Shown piece after piece: positions 42,839 to 51,148 of a stretch of DNA of 64,000 nucleotides. The first letter of the stretch is position 1. Each line of letters begins with the position of its first letter. The position numbers and the translations under genes were made by a program. The stretch spans positions 17,337 to 81,336 of the forward strand of contig JAQGHQ010000496.1 in the NCBI GenBank assembly GCA_028288765.1, in the 5' to 3' direction. The notes under the pieces were generated by a model. The model worked only from the letters and a program-made list of their open reading frames with translations. It was not told where the DNA came from and made no database searches. The stretch comes from Gemmataceae bacterium (GTDB taxonomy: Bacteria > Planctomycetota > Planctomycetia > Gemmatales > Gemmataceae).

Positions 42839-43366
42839 ATGCCCACAGTGACCTGTCCGAAGTGTGAGAAGGTGCAGCGGGTCCCGTGGGGCCGAGGGCC
42901 CCGCTGTGCCCAGTGCGGCACCCGGATGAAGACGCCCCAGCGGCCGCTCCCCTGGTGGGGGTACGCGATCTCAATCGTCCTGGCGGTGGTGATCGCGGCC
43001 GGGCTGGTGTTATGGCGGAGCGGGCTGCTGATCAAGCAGACCGCCGCCCAGCTCGCCACCGCCGTCCCGACTCCGGCACGGGAGGGGGTCGAGTGGCGGC
43101 CGGACCAGCTGAACGGATATCTCAGAAAGAAGGGGTTCCAGCTGAAGCTCGAGGACCAGATTGACCACCCGAAGATGGGGAGTTCCTTCACCCTGGTCGC
43201 GGAGGACGGGCGGGAGGTCAAGGTCCGGCAGTTCCTGAAATCGAGCGACGCCGCGGCGGGCGCCGGGCCGTGGAAGGAGGGGGGCGACACCTTCGCCTGG
43301 GGGACGTTCGTATTCACCGGCGACCCGGCCCTGGCCTCCGGGATCCGCCGGGTGTTGGTGAACTGA
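42839..43366 (+). CDS. Zinc-ribbon, single-TM protein of unknown function
   Basis: 175 aa. N-terminal zinc ribbon CPKCEKVQRVPWGRGPRCAQC (two CxxC knuckles), TM helix WWGYAISIVLAVVIAAGLVLW (about 39-59), then an extracytoplasmic region with WRPDQLNGYLRKKGFQLKLEDQ and a small beta-rich end. Cytoplasmic ribbon plus external domain is a frequent planctomycete arrangement. I do not recognise a family. Confidence 0.75.
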   Translation: MPTVTCPKCEKVQRVPWGRGPRCAQCGTRMKTPQRPLPWWGYAISIVLAVVIAAGLVLWRSGLLIKQTAAQLATAVPTPAREGVEWRPDQLNGYLRKKGFQLKLEDQIDHPKMGSSFTLVAEDGREVKVRQFLKSSDAAAGAGPWKEGGDTFAWGTFVFTGDPALASGIRRVLVN

Positions 43367-43446
43367 ACAGCCCGGGACAGGTTCCCGGGCTGTGTTCGTT
43401 GGCGGGCGTGCGGCCATCGGTCGCGAGTGGATCGGGCCGCCGGGCC

Positions 43447-43632
43447 TCACCGCGGCCTGGTCGCGGCGGGCTGGTTGTGGAACCGGTCGGCGGCCGGGGA
43501 GAGACGCAACGCCAGGAGTATCATGAACCCCAGGAACAGCGCGCCGAAGACGGCCATGCCGTAGACGATGTACTTCCCCGGCACCCGGCGAACCGGAGTG
43601 GCCCGCGGTCGGTCGTCATCCTGGTCCGTCAC
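43447..43632 (-). CDS. Small single-TM protein
   Basis: 61 aa from GTG 43632, with a GGGGAGGGG stretch just upstream. A charged N-terminus, one clear TM helix (YIVYGMAVFGALFLGFMILLAL) and a short polar tail. No family recognised; the helix and ribosome site support a real gene but its shortness leaves doubt. Confidence 0.55.
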   Translation of the reverse strand: MTDQDDDRPRATPVRRVPGKYIVYGMAVFGALFLGFMILLALRLSPAADRFHNQPAATRPR

Positions 43633-43905
43633 GCCAGCCCCTCCCCAAAGCCCGAGCCGACCGGTCCGCCGTCAGCGCCGCGGCGGATGACGGAGAGAGC
43701 TATTGTATTCCGACCGGATGCGGCGGGAGTAGAGACGGACCCCGGCGATCGGGTGCGCGCGGAGCGAGAAAATTCGGTTCGGTGTTGACTCGACCTAGTT
43801 GCTCACATTACCTTCATCTCTGTCCTCTCCACTCGCTTGTTCCACCACCCAACCATCACTCGCACTTGTTCTGGTGGAACTGTCTGCTTACCGGAGAGTC
43901 CATCC

Positions 43906-44826
43906 ATGGATCGTTCCGTCCGCGTTGCTCGCCGCGGGCCCCGACCCGAAACCGGATTGCCGGTCCGGCCGGGGTTCACACTGATCGAGTTGCTGGTGGT
44001 GATCGCGATCATCGCGATCCTCATCGGGCTACTCCTACCCGCCGTCCAGAAGGTCCGCGAGGCCGCCGCCCGCGCCTCCTGCCAGAACAACCTCAAGCAG
44101 CAGGTCATCGGGATGCACAACTACCACTCGGCGATCGGGTGCCTGCCCCCGGCGTTCCGGAACCCGAACAACTTCAACGCCGGGTGGGGGTGGGCCGCGA
44201 TCCTGCTCCCCTACGTCGAACAGAATGCCCTGTCCCAGCAGATGAGCGTCGATTCGACCGACTTCGGCGGGAACGTCAGCACCTGCTACCCCGCGAACGT
44301 GCCGGGGCAACTGAGCACGACCAAGTTGAAAATCTTCCGCTGCCCCGCGGACACCGGCCCCGACCTAAACCAGAGCCGGAACGGCCACGCGATGTCGAAT
44401 TACCGGGCGGTCGCTGGCCCGTACACCAACCCGTACATCTACGTCAACCAGGACTTCGGCGGGGTGATGTGGCAGAACAGCAAGATCAGGCTGACCGACA
44501 TCACGGACGGGACCAGTAACACGCTGGCGGTCGGCGAATGCATGTTCGACACCACGACCGGGAAGATCGCCTGTATCTGGGCCGGGATGACCGGGTTCAC
44601 CAGTTCGGGGTCGGTCCGGATTAGCGACGTCATGTGGTGGGTGGACGCGTCGACCGCCCAGATCAACGGGACCGCCCCCCAGGCGTTCAGCAGCCGACAC
44701 CCGGGCGGGGCGGAGTTCGCGTTTTGCGACGGGTCCGTCCGGTTCTTCCGCAACGGGAACGACCCGAACAACCTCCGGTATCTCGCCGGGCGGAACGACG
44801 GCGTGATCGTGAACCCCGACTTCTGA
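43906..44826 (+). CDS. DUF1559 pilin-like secreted protein
   Basis: 306 aa from ATG 43906 (CGGAGAG upstream). Type IV pilin-like N-terminal methylation signal: RPGFTLIELLVVIAIIAILIGLLLPAVQKVREAA, with cleavage after Gly and Glu at +5. The body is DUF1559, ending in the H-x9-DG motif (HPGGAEFAFCDGSVRF). Very many paralogues occur per planctomycete genome and their assembly is unresolved. Followed after 19 nt by a lipoprotein gene, the usual two-gene pattern. Confidence 0.95.
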   Translation: MDRSVRVARRGPRPETGLPVRPGFTLIELLVVIAIIAILIGLLLPAVQKVREAAARASCQNNLKQQVIGMHNYHSAIGCLPPAFRNPNNFNAGWGWAAILLPYVEQNALSQQMSVDSTDFGGNVSTCYPANVPGQLSTTKLKIFRCPADTGPDLNQSRNGHAMSNYRAVAGPYTNPYIYVNQDFGGVMWQNSKIRLTDITDGTSNTLAVGECMFDTTTGKIACIWAGMTGFTSSGSVRISDVMWWVDASTAQINGTAPQAFSSRHPGGAEFAFCDGSVRFFRNGNDPNNLRYLAGRNDGVIVNPDF

Positions 44827-44845
44827 CCCCCGGGGCGGTCCGTCC

Positions 44846-45025
44846 ATGAGCAGGATCACCGGCCTCGGGTTGTTAGCGGCCGTCCTCGCCGCCGGGTGCG
44901 GGAAGGATGAGAAGAAGGACCCTCCCGGCCCGAAGGGCACGAACGCCCCGCCCCCGGCGTCAGACATGTTCGACCACCCCAAGCACGACCCGGTGAAGAA
45001 GGAGACCCGGATGGAGCCGGGCTGA
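44846..45025 (+). CDS. Small lipoprotein downstream of DUF1559 gene
   Basis: 59 aa. Signal with lipobox LAAGC (MSRITGLGLLAAVLAAGC), then a short Lys/Pro-rich hydrophilic tail (GKDEKKDPPGPKG...PKHDPVKKETRMEPG) without predicted fold. Starts 19 nt after the DUF1559 stop, so probably co-transcribed. Short lipoproteins are frequent partners of DUF1559 genes; role unknown. Confidence 0.75.
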   Translation: MSRITGLGLLAAVLAAGCGKDEKKDPPGPKGTNAPPPASDMFDHPKHDPVKKETRMEPG

Positions 45026-45039
45026 ACGGAGTCGCTGGC

Positions 45040-45105
45040 GGGCCGCCATGGAGGGCGGCCCCCTACCGGACCAACATTTGTAGGGGCCGCCCTCCGTGGC
45101 GGCCC
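45040..45105. repeat. Inverted repeat GGGCCGCC...TAGGGGCC
   Basis: 45040-45065 and 45081-45105 are reverse complements with one or two mismatches. It lies between the lipoprotein gene and the convergent aminotransferase, so it may terminate both. Confidence 0.7.
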
Positions 45106-45112
45106 GAGCCAC

Positions 45113-46486
45113 TCACACAAGCCCCTCGGCCTGGAGCATCTCCACCGACGTCTCCACCGCCCGGACCGTGTCATCGACCACCGCGTCCGTGTGTTCACTG
45201 CTGGTCATCCCGGCGAAGCCCCACAGGTCGACCCCGTTCAACAGCATCGCCTGCCGCATGGCGTACAGCTGTTTGGTGTTCTTCGGGCCGTCGAGGGCGT
45301 TCAGGTCGCCGCCGAATGGGACGAGGCCGTCGTTCTCCCCGGCGGCACCCGCCGGCCGCGGGCCGTGATAGTCCGGAATGATCCGGACCATCGAGAAATC
45401 GCCGTAGGCGACCATCGGCCAGTCGCGGGCCGCGAACAGCTCGTTCAGCCGGTTCCGCAGCCGGACGCCCGCGGCGTTCGCCTTGCGGCACGGGTCGCCC
45501 GTGGCCACCCGCTTGAGGGCGGCGACCCCGGCGGCGGCGGAGAGCGGGTTCGCGTTGTACGTCCCGGGGTGCTTCATCTTCGGCTTGCCCGGCCGCGGCT
45601 CGATGAACGCGAGGATGTCGGCCCGGCCGGCGAGACACCCGCCCGGCAAGCCGCCCGCCAGGATCTTCGCCAGTGAGGTCAGGTCCGGGGTGACGCCGTA
45701 GTATTCCTGCGCGCCGCCCGGTGCCACCCGGAACCCGGTGATGACCTCGTCGAAGATGAGCACGCGGTCGAGCCGGGTGCAGACGTCGCGAAGCCCCTTC
45801 AAGAATGCTCCACGGATCGGTACCGCCCCCCAGTGCCCGCCGGTCGGCTCCAGGATCACCGCCCCGATCTGCGGGTCGGCCTTGAGCGCATCTTCGACCG
45901 CGTTGAGGTCGTCCGGCGGGACGGCCACGCAGTTCGCGGCCACCGCGTCCGGCACCCCGGGGACGGATGCGGATTCGTAAGGCGGGTCGGACGCGACTGT
46001 GACGTAGTCGTGCCACCCGTGGAAGTGCCCGCGGAACTTGAGGAACTTCGGCCGGCCGGTGTGCAGCCGGGCGAGCCGGAGGGCCATGAGGGTCGCTTCC
46101 GTGCCGCTCCCGGTGAACCGCACCCGCTCCGCCGACGGGACGAGCTGACGGACGAACTGGCCCCACTCGATTTCGAGGTCGTGGCATGCCCCGTAGTGCG
46201 TGCCCTTCGCCATCTGCTCCTGCACGGCGGCGACCACGTCGTCGGGCGAGTGGCCGAGCAGGATCGCCCCGTGGCCGACGAAGTAGTCGACCAGCTGGTG
46301 CCCGTCCACGTCCCACTTGTACGCCCCCTTGGCCCGGGAGACGTAGACCGGGAATGGTTCCATCATCCGGGTGTCGTGGGTGACGCCGGTCGGGAAGACG
46401 GTTTTGGCCGTCTCGAACCGCCGCTTCGACCCGGGGAACGCGGCCGTGTACCGGTCGGCGAGCGAGACCGCGGTGGCGGTGACCAT
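45113..46486 (-). CDS. Class III PLP aminotransferase (glutamate-1-semialdehyde mutase-like)
   Basis: 457 aa from ATG 46486 (GGAG 9 nt upstream). Class III aminotransferase fold: TGSGTEATLMALRLARLHTGRPKFLKF binds the cofactor phosphate, LIFDEVITGFRV holds the pyridine-ring Asp, and SLAKILAGGLPGG carries the Schiff-base Lys. It resembles HemL (GSA 2,1-aminomutase) relatives rather than HemL itself, which is shorter (about 430 aa). Substrate unresolved. Confidence 0.88.
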   Translation of the reverse strand: MVTATAVSLADRYTAAFPGSKRRFETAKTVFPTGVTHDTRMMEPFPVYVSRAKGAYKWDVDGHQLVDYFVGHGAILLGHSPDDVVAAVQEQMAKGTHYGACHDLEIEWGQFVRQLVPSAERVRFTGSGTEATLMALRLARLHTGRPKFLKFRGHFHGWHDYVTVASDPPYESASVPGVPDAVAANCVAVPPDDLNAVEDALKADPQIGAVILEPTGGHWGAVPIRGAFLKGLRDVCTRLDRVLIFDEVITGFRVAPGGAQEYYGVTPDLTSLAKILAGGLPGGCLAGRADILAFIEPRPGKPKMKHPGTYNANPLSAAAGVAALKRVATGDPCRKANAAGVRLRNRLNELFAARDWPMVAYGDFSMVRIIPDYHGPRPAGAAGENDGLVPFGGDLNALDGPKNTKQLYAMRQAMLLNGVDLWGFAGMTSSEHTDAVVDDTVRAVETSVEMLQAEGLV

Positions 46487-46689
46487 GAGGAGATCTCCGG
46501 AGGACGGGACGACGGCTATGGTACACGCGCGAGCCGGCGAAGCCCACGGCCCCGCCGGCTCGCCAGGGTCATTCAAAGTCGTCCGCTCGCGGAGAGGGTG
46601 TGAAGATACAGGAACGACCCGAGAGTATAGTCCGCTTGCATTGCATTGTCGAAATCCGCGGGGGAGTGGTTTTCACCCCAACGGGGTGA

Positions 46690-46800
46690 GAGCGCATAGC
46701 CCCGGGCAACGCCCTGGGCGGGGGGACGCCACTCGAGCGGGTCGGACGTCAACCGCCGCCGCGTTCCCCCGCCCAGGGCGTTGCCCGGGGCTATGCGCTC
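46690..46800. repeat. Perfect 35-bp inverted repeat in REP-like cluster
   Basis: 46690-46724 and 46766-46800 are exact reverse complements (GAGCGCATAGCCCCGGGCAAC...). Neighbouring CCCCAACGGGGTG (46677-46689), a TTTCAGGCTGAAA unit and GTGGATGTCGAC (46841-46852) complete the set seen at 2376-2646. The rest of the 418-bp gap 46487-46904 shows nothing else. Confidence 0.85.
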
Positions 46801-46904
46801 CCAGCCTTTCAGGCTGAAATCCTCGAGGCGCCAATTCCTCGTGGATGTCGACAAAGCCGGCTCACCCCGGGACGGCCGTCCCGGGGGCTCCCGCCGCGAG
46901 CCCG

Positions 46905-49049
46905 TCACTTCCCGCCCAGGGCGCCGATCGCGTCGCGGGCCAGCTTCTCGCACTCGGCTTTGAACTCCGCCGTTTCCGGCGAGTCGGCGAACGACCCGAG
47001 GCCGGTCTTCTCGCCCAGCATCAGGGTGAGCAGCAACCCGAGCGGCCCGCCGGCCACGCTACCGGTGTCGCCGTTCGCCCCGCTCACGAACATCCGCTGC
47101 GGCACCAGCGGCTGCGCGCTGTTCGCCAGCCGGTCAGCCAGCACGGCCGCGGCGTACAGCCGCGGGTCGCCGTAGGCCGCCACCTTCCGCATCACCACCG
47201 CCGCCTCGGACAGGCCGATCTGCAGCGCCTTCTGTCCTTCCCCGCGGCCGGCCAGCACCTTCTCCTTCGCGTGGGCCTCGGCCGTCACCACCGTCTGCTC
47301 GGCCTGCCGCCTCGCCCGGGCCAGCTCCGCCTCGGCCGTCACCACCGTCTGCTCGGCCTGCTTGCGGGCGCGGGCCAGTTCCGCCTCCCCCCGGCTCTCG
47401 GCGATCTGCACCTCGGCCTTCGCGTTGGTCAGCTGCACCTGCACGGCGGCCTGCGCCTGGGCCTCGTTCAGCGTCTTCTGCTTCTCCGCCGCCGCCCGCT
47501 GCCGCTCGTAGGTTTCCAGCTGCTCGATGGACAGCTGCCGTAACCGCAGTTGCTCCAGCAGCGTTTCGATCTTGGTATCCTTCTCCTGTGCCACTGGCTT
47601 GCCGATGAGCACGTCCACGCACTCGATGTCGAACCCGCGGAACCGGTCGCGGAGTTCGGCCCGGGCTTCCGCCTGAATCAGGTCCCGCTCGTGCAGCAGC
47701 TGGAGCATCGTCTTCTTGTGGGCGATGTCGCGAAAGTACGCGCTGAGCATCGGGTCGATCGTCTGCGTGATCAACTTCTTCACGTCCCCGAACCGCTGGA
47801 TCACGCTCGGCGCCCGCTGGTAGTCGATGTGGACGACCACGGAGAGCGGCAGGAGCGGCTCGTACGCGTCCCGGGTGACCAGGTCGATCGACCGCAGCCC
47901 CTCGTCGAACTTGTGGGCCTCGGTTTTGCCGGTGATCCAGTGCAGCACGAAGTTCGTGGTCGGCACCTGGATCACCTGGCCGGCGTACACGTTGAACGGG
48001 TACTTGCCCGGGCCGAGCGGCCGCTCCCACACCCCGCGCTCGCCCTCCTGCACCCGCTCGCCGTGCCGGAACGAGGTGCCGGACACGTCCCGCCCGGCCC
48101 GGCCGACGTAGCTCACCACCACCCCCACGTGGCCGATCGGCACCACCGTCTTCGCCACCAGCTCCACCGACGCGAACCAGCGGTTGATGAAGTAGGTCCC
48201 GTCCGTCAGCGGGGCGTACTGCCGCCCGCGGCGGCCGGCGGCCGCCAGGAACGCTTCCGGGTCCTGGTAGTTGTTGTGGTAGCTGGCGCCGTCCGGCTCG
48301 GTGCCCACGGCCGGGGCGATGATCTCGCCGGGCGGCAGGCTCGGGCCGTCGTGGATCGTCACCACCCCGATCAGGTCGTCGTGAACTTCCGTCTCGCCGG
48401 CCCCGCTCGACCCGCCGATCACCACCGGGTGGAACCCGCCGCACTTCGTCAGCTGTTCGTGCCACGTCTTCACCGCGTTCGACTCCTGGGCGTCGAGCAG
48501 GTGCAACAGGCTGTACGCCCGGTTCTCGGTCATCACCACGAACGCCACCGGGTTGATGGCGTACACGCCTTCCCGCAGGATCGCCCGCTGGCGGCCCCGC
48601 TGCCCGTACTCGGCCTCCTCGCCCGCCCGCGTCAGGAACGTGCGGGCGTCCTGGAAGTTGGTGCATTCGACCACGCGGCCGAGCGTCTGGCTCGGCGGCA
48701 GCGGGTTGCCGTCCCGGGCGTACACGTACCCGATCTGCCCCTGCGGGACGGTGACGAGCGGGACGACGTGGACGCGGTACTGCCACCGCCAGTACCCGAA
48801 GTGCAACCCGCCGCGGAGCAGATCGGCCTGGTACCCGGCCTCGCCGTTCAGGGCGATGATGCGGCCGTCCGACACCGACCCCTTCGCCGACCACAGTTTC
48901 TCGACGACGCCGACCTTGTTGTTCGGGATCGCCCGCACCGCCAGCCACCAGACGGCCAGCGGCACGAGCAGGACGGCGGCGGCGACGGCGACCAGCCAGT
49001 AGTCGTGAACCAGGTGCGGGAGTTCGCCCGCGGCGAAGAGCGCGAACAT
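46905..49049 (-). CDS. SPFH-domain (flotillin-like) membrane protein
   Basis: 714 aa. TM helix about 18-41 (YWLVAVAAAVLLVPLAVWWLAV), then an SPFH/band-7 region (RAIPNNKVGVVEKLWSAKG; GQIGYVYARDG; INPVAFVVM) extended with a middle region, and a long coiled coil (about 520-630) of Ala/Glu-rich heptads. The coil holds a tandem copy of a 15-residue unit (KQAEQTVVTAEAELA then RQAEQTVVTAEAHA). Flotillin-like proteins form membrane scaffolds. At 714 aa it is larger than flotillins (about 430-500 aa). Confidence 0.88.
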   Translation of the reverse strand: MFALFAAGELPHLVHDYWLVAVAAAVLLVPLAVWWLAVRAIPNNKVGVVEKLWSAKGSVSDGRIIALNGEAGYQADLLRGGLHFGYWRWQYRVHVVPLVTVPQGQIGYVYARDGNPLPPSQTLGRVVECTNFQDARTFLTRAGEEAEYGQRGRQRAILREGVYAINPVAFVVMTENRAYSLLHLLDAQESNAVKTWHEQLTKCGGFHPVVIGGSSGAGETEVHDDLIGVVTIHDGPSLPPGEIIAPAVGTEPDGASYHNNYQDPEAFLAAAGRRGRQYAPLTDGTYFINRWFASVELVAKTVVPIGHVGVVVSYVGRAGRDVSGTSFRHGERVQEGERGVWERPLGPGKYPFNVYAGQVIQVPTTNFVLHWITGKTEAHKFDEGLRSIDLVTRDAYEPLLPLSVVVHIDYQRAPSVIQRFGDVKKLITQTIDPMLSAYFRDIAHKKTMLQLLHERDLIQAEARAELRDRFRGFDIECVDVLIGKPVAQEKDTKIETLLEQLRLRQLSIEQLETYERQRAAAEKQKTLNEAQAQAAVQVQLTNAKAEVQIAESRGEAELARARKQAEQTVVTAEAELARARRQAEQTVVTAEAHAKEKVLAGRGEGQKALQIGLSEAAVVMRKVAAYGDPRLYAAAVLADRLANSAQPLVPQRMFVSGANGDTGSVAGGPLGLLLTLMLGEKTGLGSFADSPETAEFKAECEKLARDAIGALGGK

Positions 49050-49591
49050 GGGAGACCGTGTGGGCGGGAGACGGGGCGCGGTCGTCCGAGATGATGCGAC
49101 GAGGGTGCCCGTTCAAGTGGCGGCGGAGAACGCCTCCGCGCCGGCCTGCGAGGTTAGCTGACGGGCTGGGGCTTGAACGGGCCCCGGTGAGGGTGGCTCA
49201 CCTGCGCCCCGGGGGAGCGTCTCTCGTCGCTCCCGGTGGGTCCCCCGCTCCCGCGCGGTGCCGCGGGATTCGGCTGTGTATCAGAGCTTCGCACACGGAC
49301 GCGGTGTATTCAACCGAAACCGGCAGACGTGACGGAAATGGTTGAGTGGTAATGGAATAAACCAATTTTCTCGGGTGGTAATAGACCCAGGGGCTTCCGC
49401 CCGGAGCTGGAGCCGGAAACACCGGGCATCAAGGCGCAAACGCCGTACCGAAACGGCCGAGCGATCTGGCTGGGCGTAGACTGTAAGACGGTCACCGGAA
49501 CGGCTGCCCCTTCGGGCAACCAAGAGGGGCACGGGGAGAATTGCCGCCGGCCCGGAAGTGGGAGGGGTGGTGATCCTCGACGGGAGATCCG
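49050..49591. other. 542-bp gene-free gap between divergent genes
   Basis: No ORF with gene-like composition and no recognisable structural RNA. It must carry the promoters for the SPFH gene (leftward) and the dehydrogenase gene (rightward). The stretch 49325-49385 (TGGTTGAGTGGTAATGGAATAAACC) is AT-richer than its surroundings. Confidence 0.5.
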
Positions 49592-50671
49592 ATGGCGAAT
49601 GTCGGTCAAGAGACGTGCTACCGCGTACCCGATCTGATCGGGTACGCGGCCGCCCTGTTCACCGCTGCTGGTTGTGACGGCGACAAGCCGGCGACGATTG
49701 CCGCCGGGCTGGTCGAGGCCGACCTGCTCGGCCACACAACGCACGGGTTGCAGCTGGCGCCCGCCTACCTCGGCGAGCTCGAGAGCGGCGGCATGACCCC
49801 GAAGGGGAAGCCGGACGTCGTTGCCGACCGGGGCGGGGCCGTGACCTGGGACGGGCGGCGGCTGCCCGGGGTCTGGCTGACCGCCCGGGCGGTCGAACTG
49901 GCGGTGGAGCGGGCCCCCGCCCACGGGGTCGTGGCGGTGGCCGTCCGGCGGAGCCACCACATCGGCTGCCTCGCCTCGTTCTTGCAGCGGGCCACCGACC
50001 GCGGCCTGATGATCATCATCTCCAGCTCCGACCCGGCCGTGGCCAGCGTCGCCCCGTTCGGCGGCCGGACGGCGGTGTTCACCCCGGACCCGATCGCGGT
50101 CGGCATTCCGACCGACGGGGACCCGATCCTGATCGACATCAGCGCCTCGATCACCACCAACGGAATGTCGGGCCGGCTGCGCCGCGAGGGGAAGCGGTTT
50201 CCCGGCGTCTGGGCCCTCGACGCCCAGGGCCGCCCGACCGACGACCCGGCGGCGCTGTTCACCGACCCGCCCGGCACGCTCCTGCCGGTCGGCGGAGCGG
50301 ACCACGGCCACAAGGGGTACGGCCTGGCCCTGCTGATCGAGGCCCTGACCCAGGGGCTGGGCGGCTACGGGCGGGCCGAGGGGCCGACCGGCTGGGGGGC
50401 CTCGGTGTTCGTCCAGGTGATCGACCCGGGGGCCTTCGGCGGGACCGCCGCGTTCCGGCGTGAGACCGGTTGGCTGGCGGCCGCCTGCCGCGCCAACCCG
50501 CCGGCATCCGGCGTTGACGTCGTTCGCCTGCCGGGCCAGCGCGGGCTCGAGCGCAAGCGGCGGGCGCTGGCCGAGGGCATCGCCCTGTACCCGGGCATCA
50601 TGGACGCGCTGGCGCCGTATGCGCAGAAGTTCGGGGTGACACCGCCCCGGCCGCTCGCCGGCCCGGACTAG
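49592..50671 (+). CDS. Ldh-family (malate/L-lactate/ureidoglycolate-type) NAD(P) dehydrogenase
   Basis: 359 aa. Family signatures: EADLLGHTTHGLQLAPAYL near residue 45, VAVRRSHHIGCLASFL with catalytic His, PIAVGIPTDGDPILIDISAS and HKGYGLALLIEALTQGLGG. This non-Rossmann oxidoreductase family oxidises 2-hydroxy acids. GGGAG lies 7 nt before ATG 49592. Substrate not determinable from sequence. Confidence 0.9.
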   Translation: MANVGQETCYRVPDLIGYAAALFTAAGCDGDKPATIAAGLVEADLLGHTTHGLQLAPAYLGELESGGMTPKGKPDVVADRGGAVTWDGRRLPGVWLTARAVELAVERAPAHGVVAVAVRRSHHIGCLASFLQRATDRGLMIIISSSDPAVASVAPFGGRTAVFTPDPIAVGIPTDGDPILIDISASITTNGMSGRLRREGKRFPGVWALDAQGRPTDDPAALFTDPPGTLLPVGGADHGHKGYGLALLIEALTQGLGGYGRAEGPTGWGASVFVQVIDPGAFGGTAAFRRETGWLAAACRANPPASGVDVVRLPGQRGLERKRRALAEGIALYPGIMDALAPYAQKFGVTPPRPLAGPD

Positions 50672-50712
50672 GCATTCCGACCCGGGGGCTGACGCCCGAT
50701 CGCGGCTCTTAC

Positions 50713-50948
50713 ACACGAACCCGATGACGCGGTCCCATCGACTTCGGCCGGGACGAGCGACGCCGCGCGGGCCGGCGGACCGACCCCGTCAACCCGACCG
50801 GCCGGGTGGCATGTCCACGGCTCGGGGACATGGGAGCGCCCCGGATATCAGATCGGGATGCGGATTCGCCCGACGACTCCCGGCCATGTCCACCCAAAGC
50901 GGTGGACATGCCACCCAGACCAATGCGACCGCGGTATCGGGTTCGTGT
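50713..50948. repeat. 236-bp palindromic element with nested arms
   Basis: Outer arms 50713-50738 and 50923-50948 (ACACGAACCCGAT...GCGGTC.CAT) are complementary with few mismatches; inner arms 50804-50818 and 50902-50916 (GGGTGGCATGTCCAC) match exactly. It lies in the 477-bp gap 50672-51148, whose remainder (51000-51110) holds only CCTCCCC/GGGAGG palindromes and no gene. Confidence 0.75.
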
Positions 50949-51148
50949 ATTAGGCGAGCGGCGGGGAGAATTGTACCCGCCCCGCGGACCCCACCCCGGC
51001 CCTCCCCGCAACCGGGGAGGGGGTCGAATCCCCACCGGCGGCCGGGTCCGGTCTCCCCCCCGGTTGCGGGCGGACCAAGGGGGGTGGCCACCGACCCCAT
51101 GACCACGCTCGTTACCAATGGTGGGGCGGGTTCTTCCTGCCCCGCGCC

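Noticed and set aside
49050..49591. Structured RNA gene in the long divergent gap
   Set aside because: I found no tRNA, tmRNA, RNase P or riboswitch core; only short local pairings.
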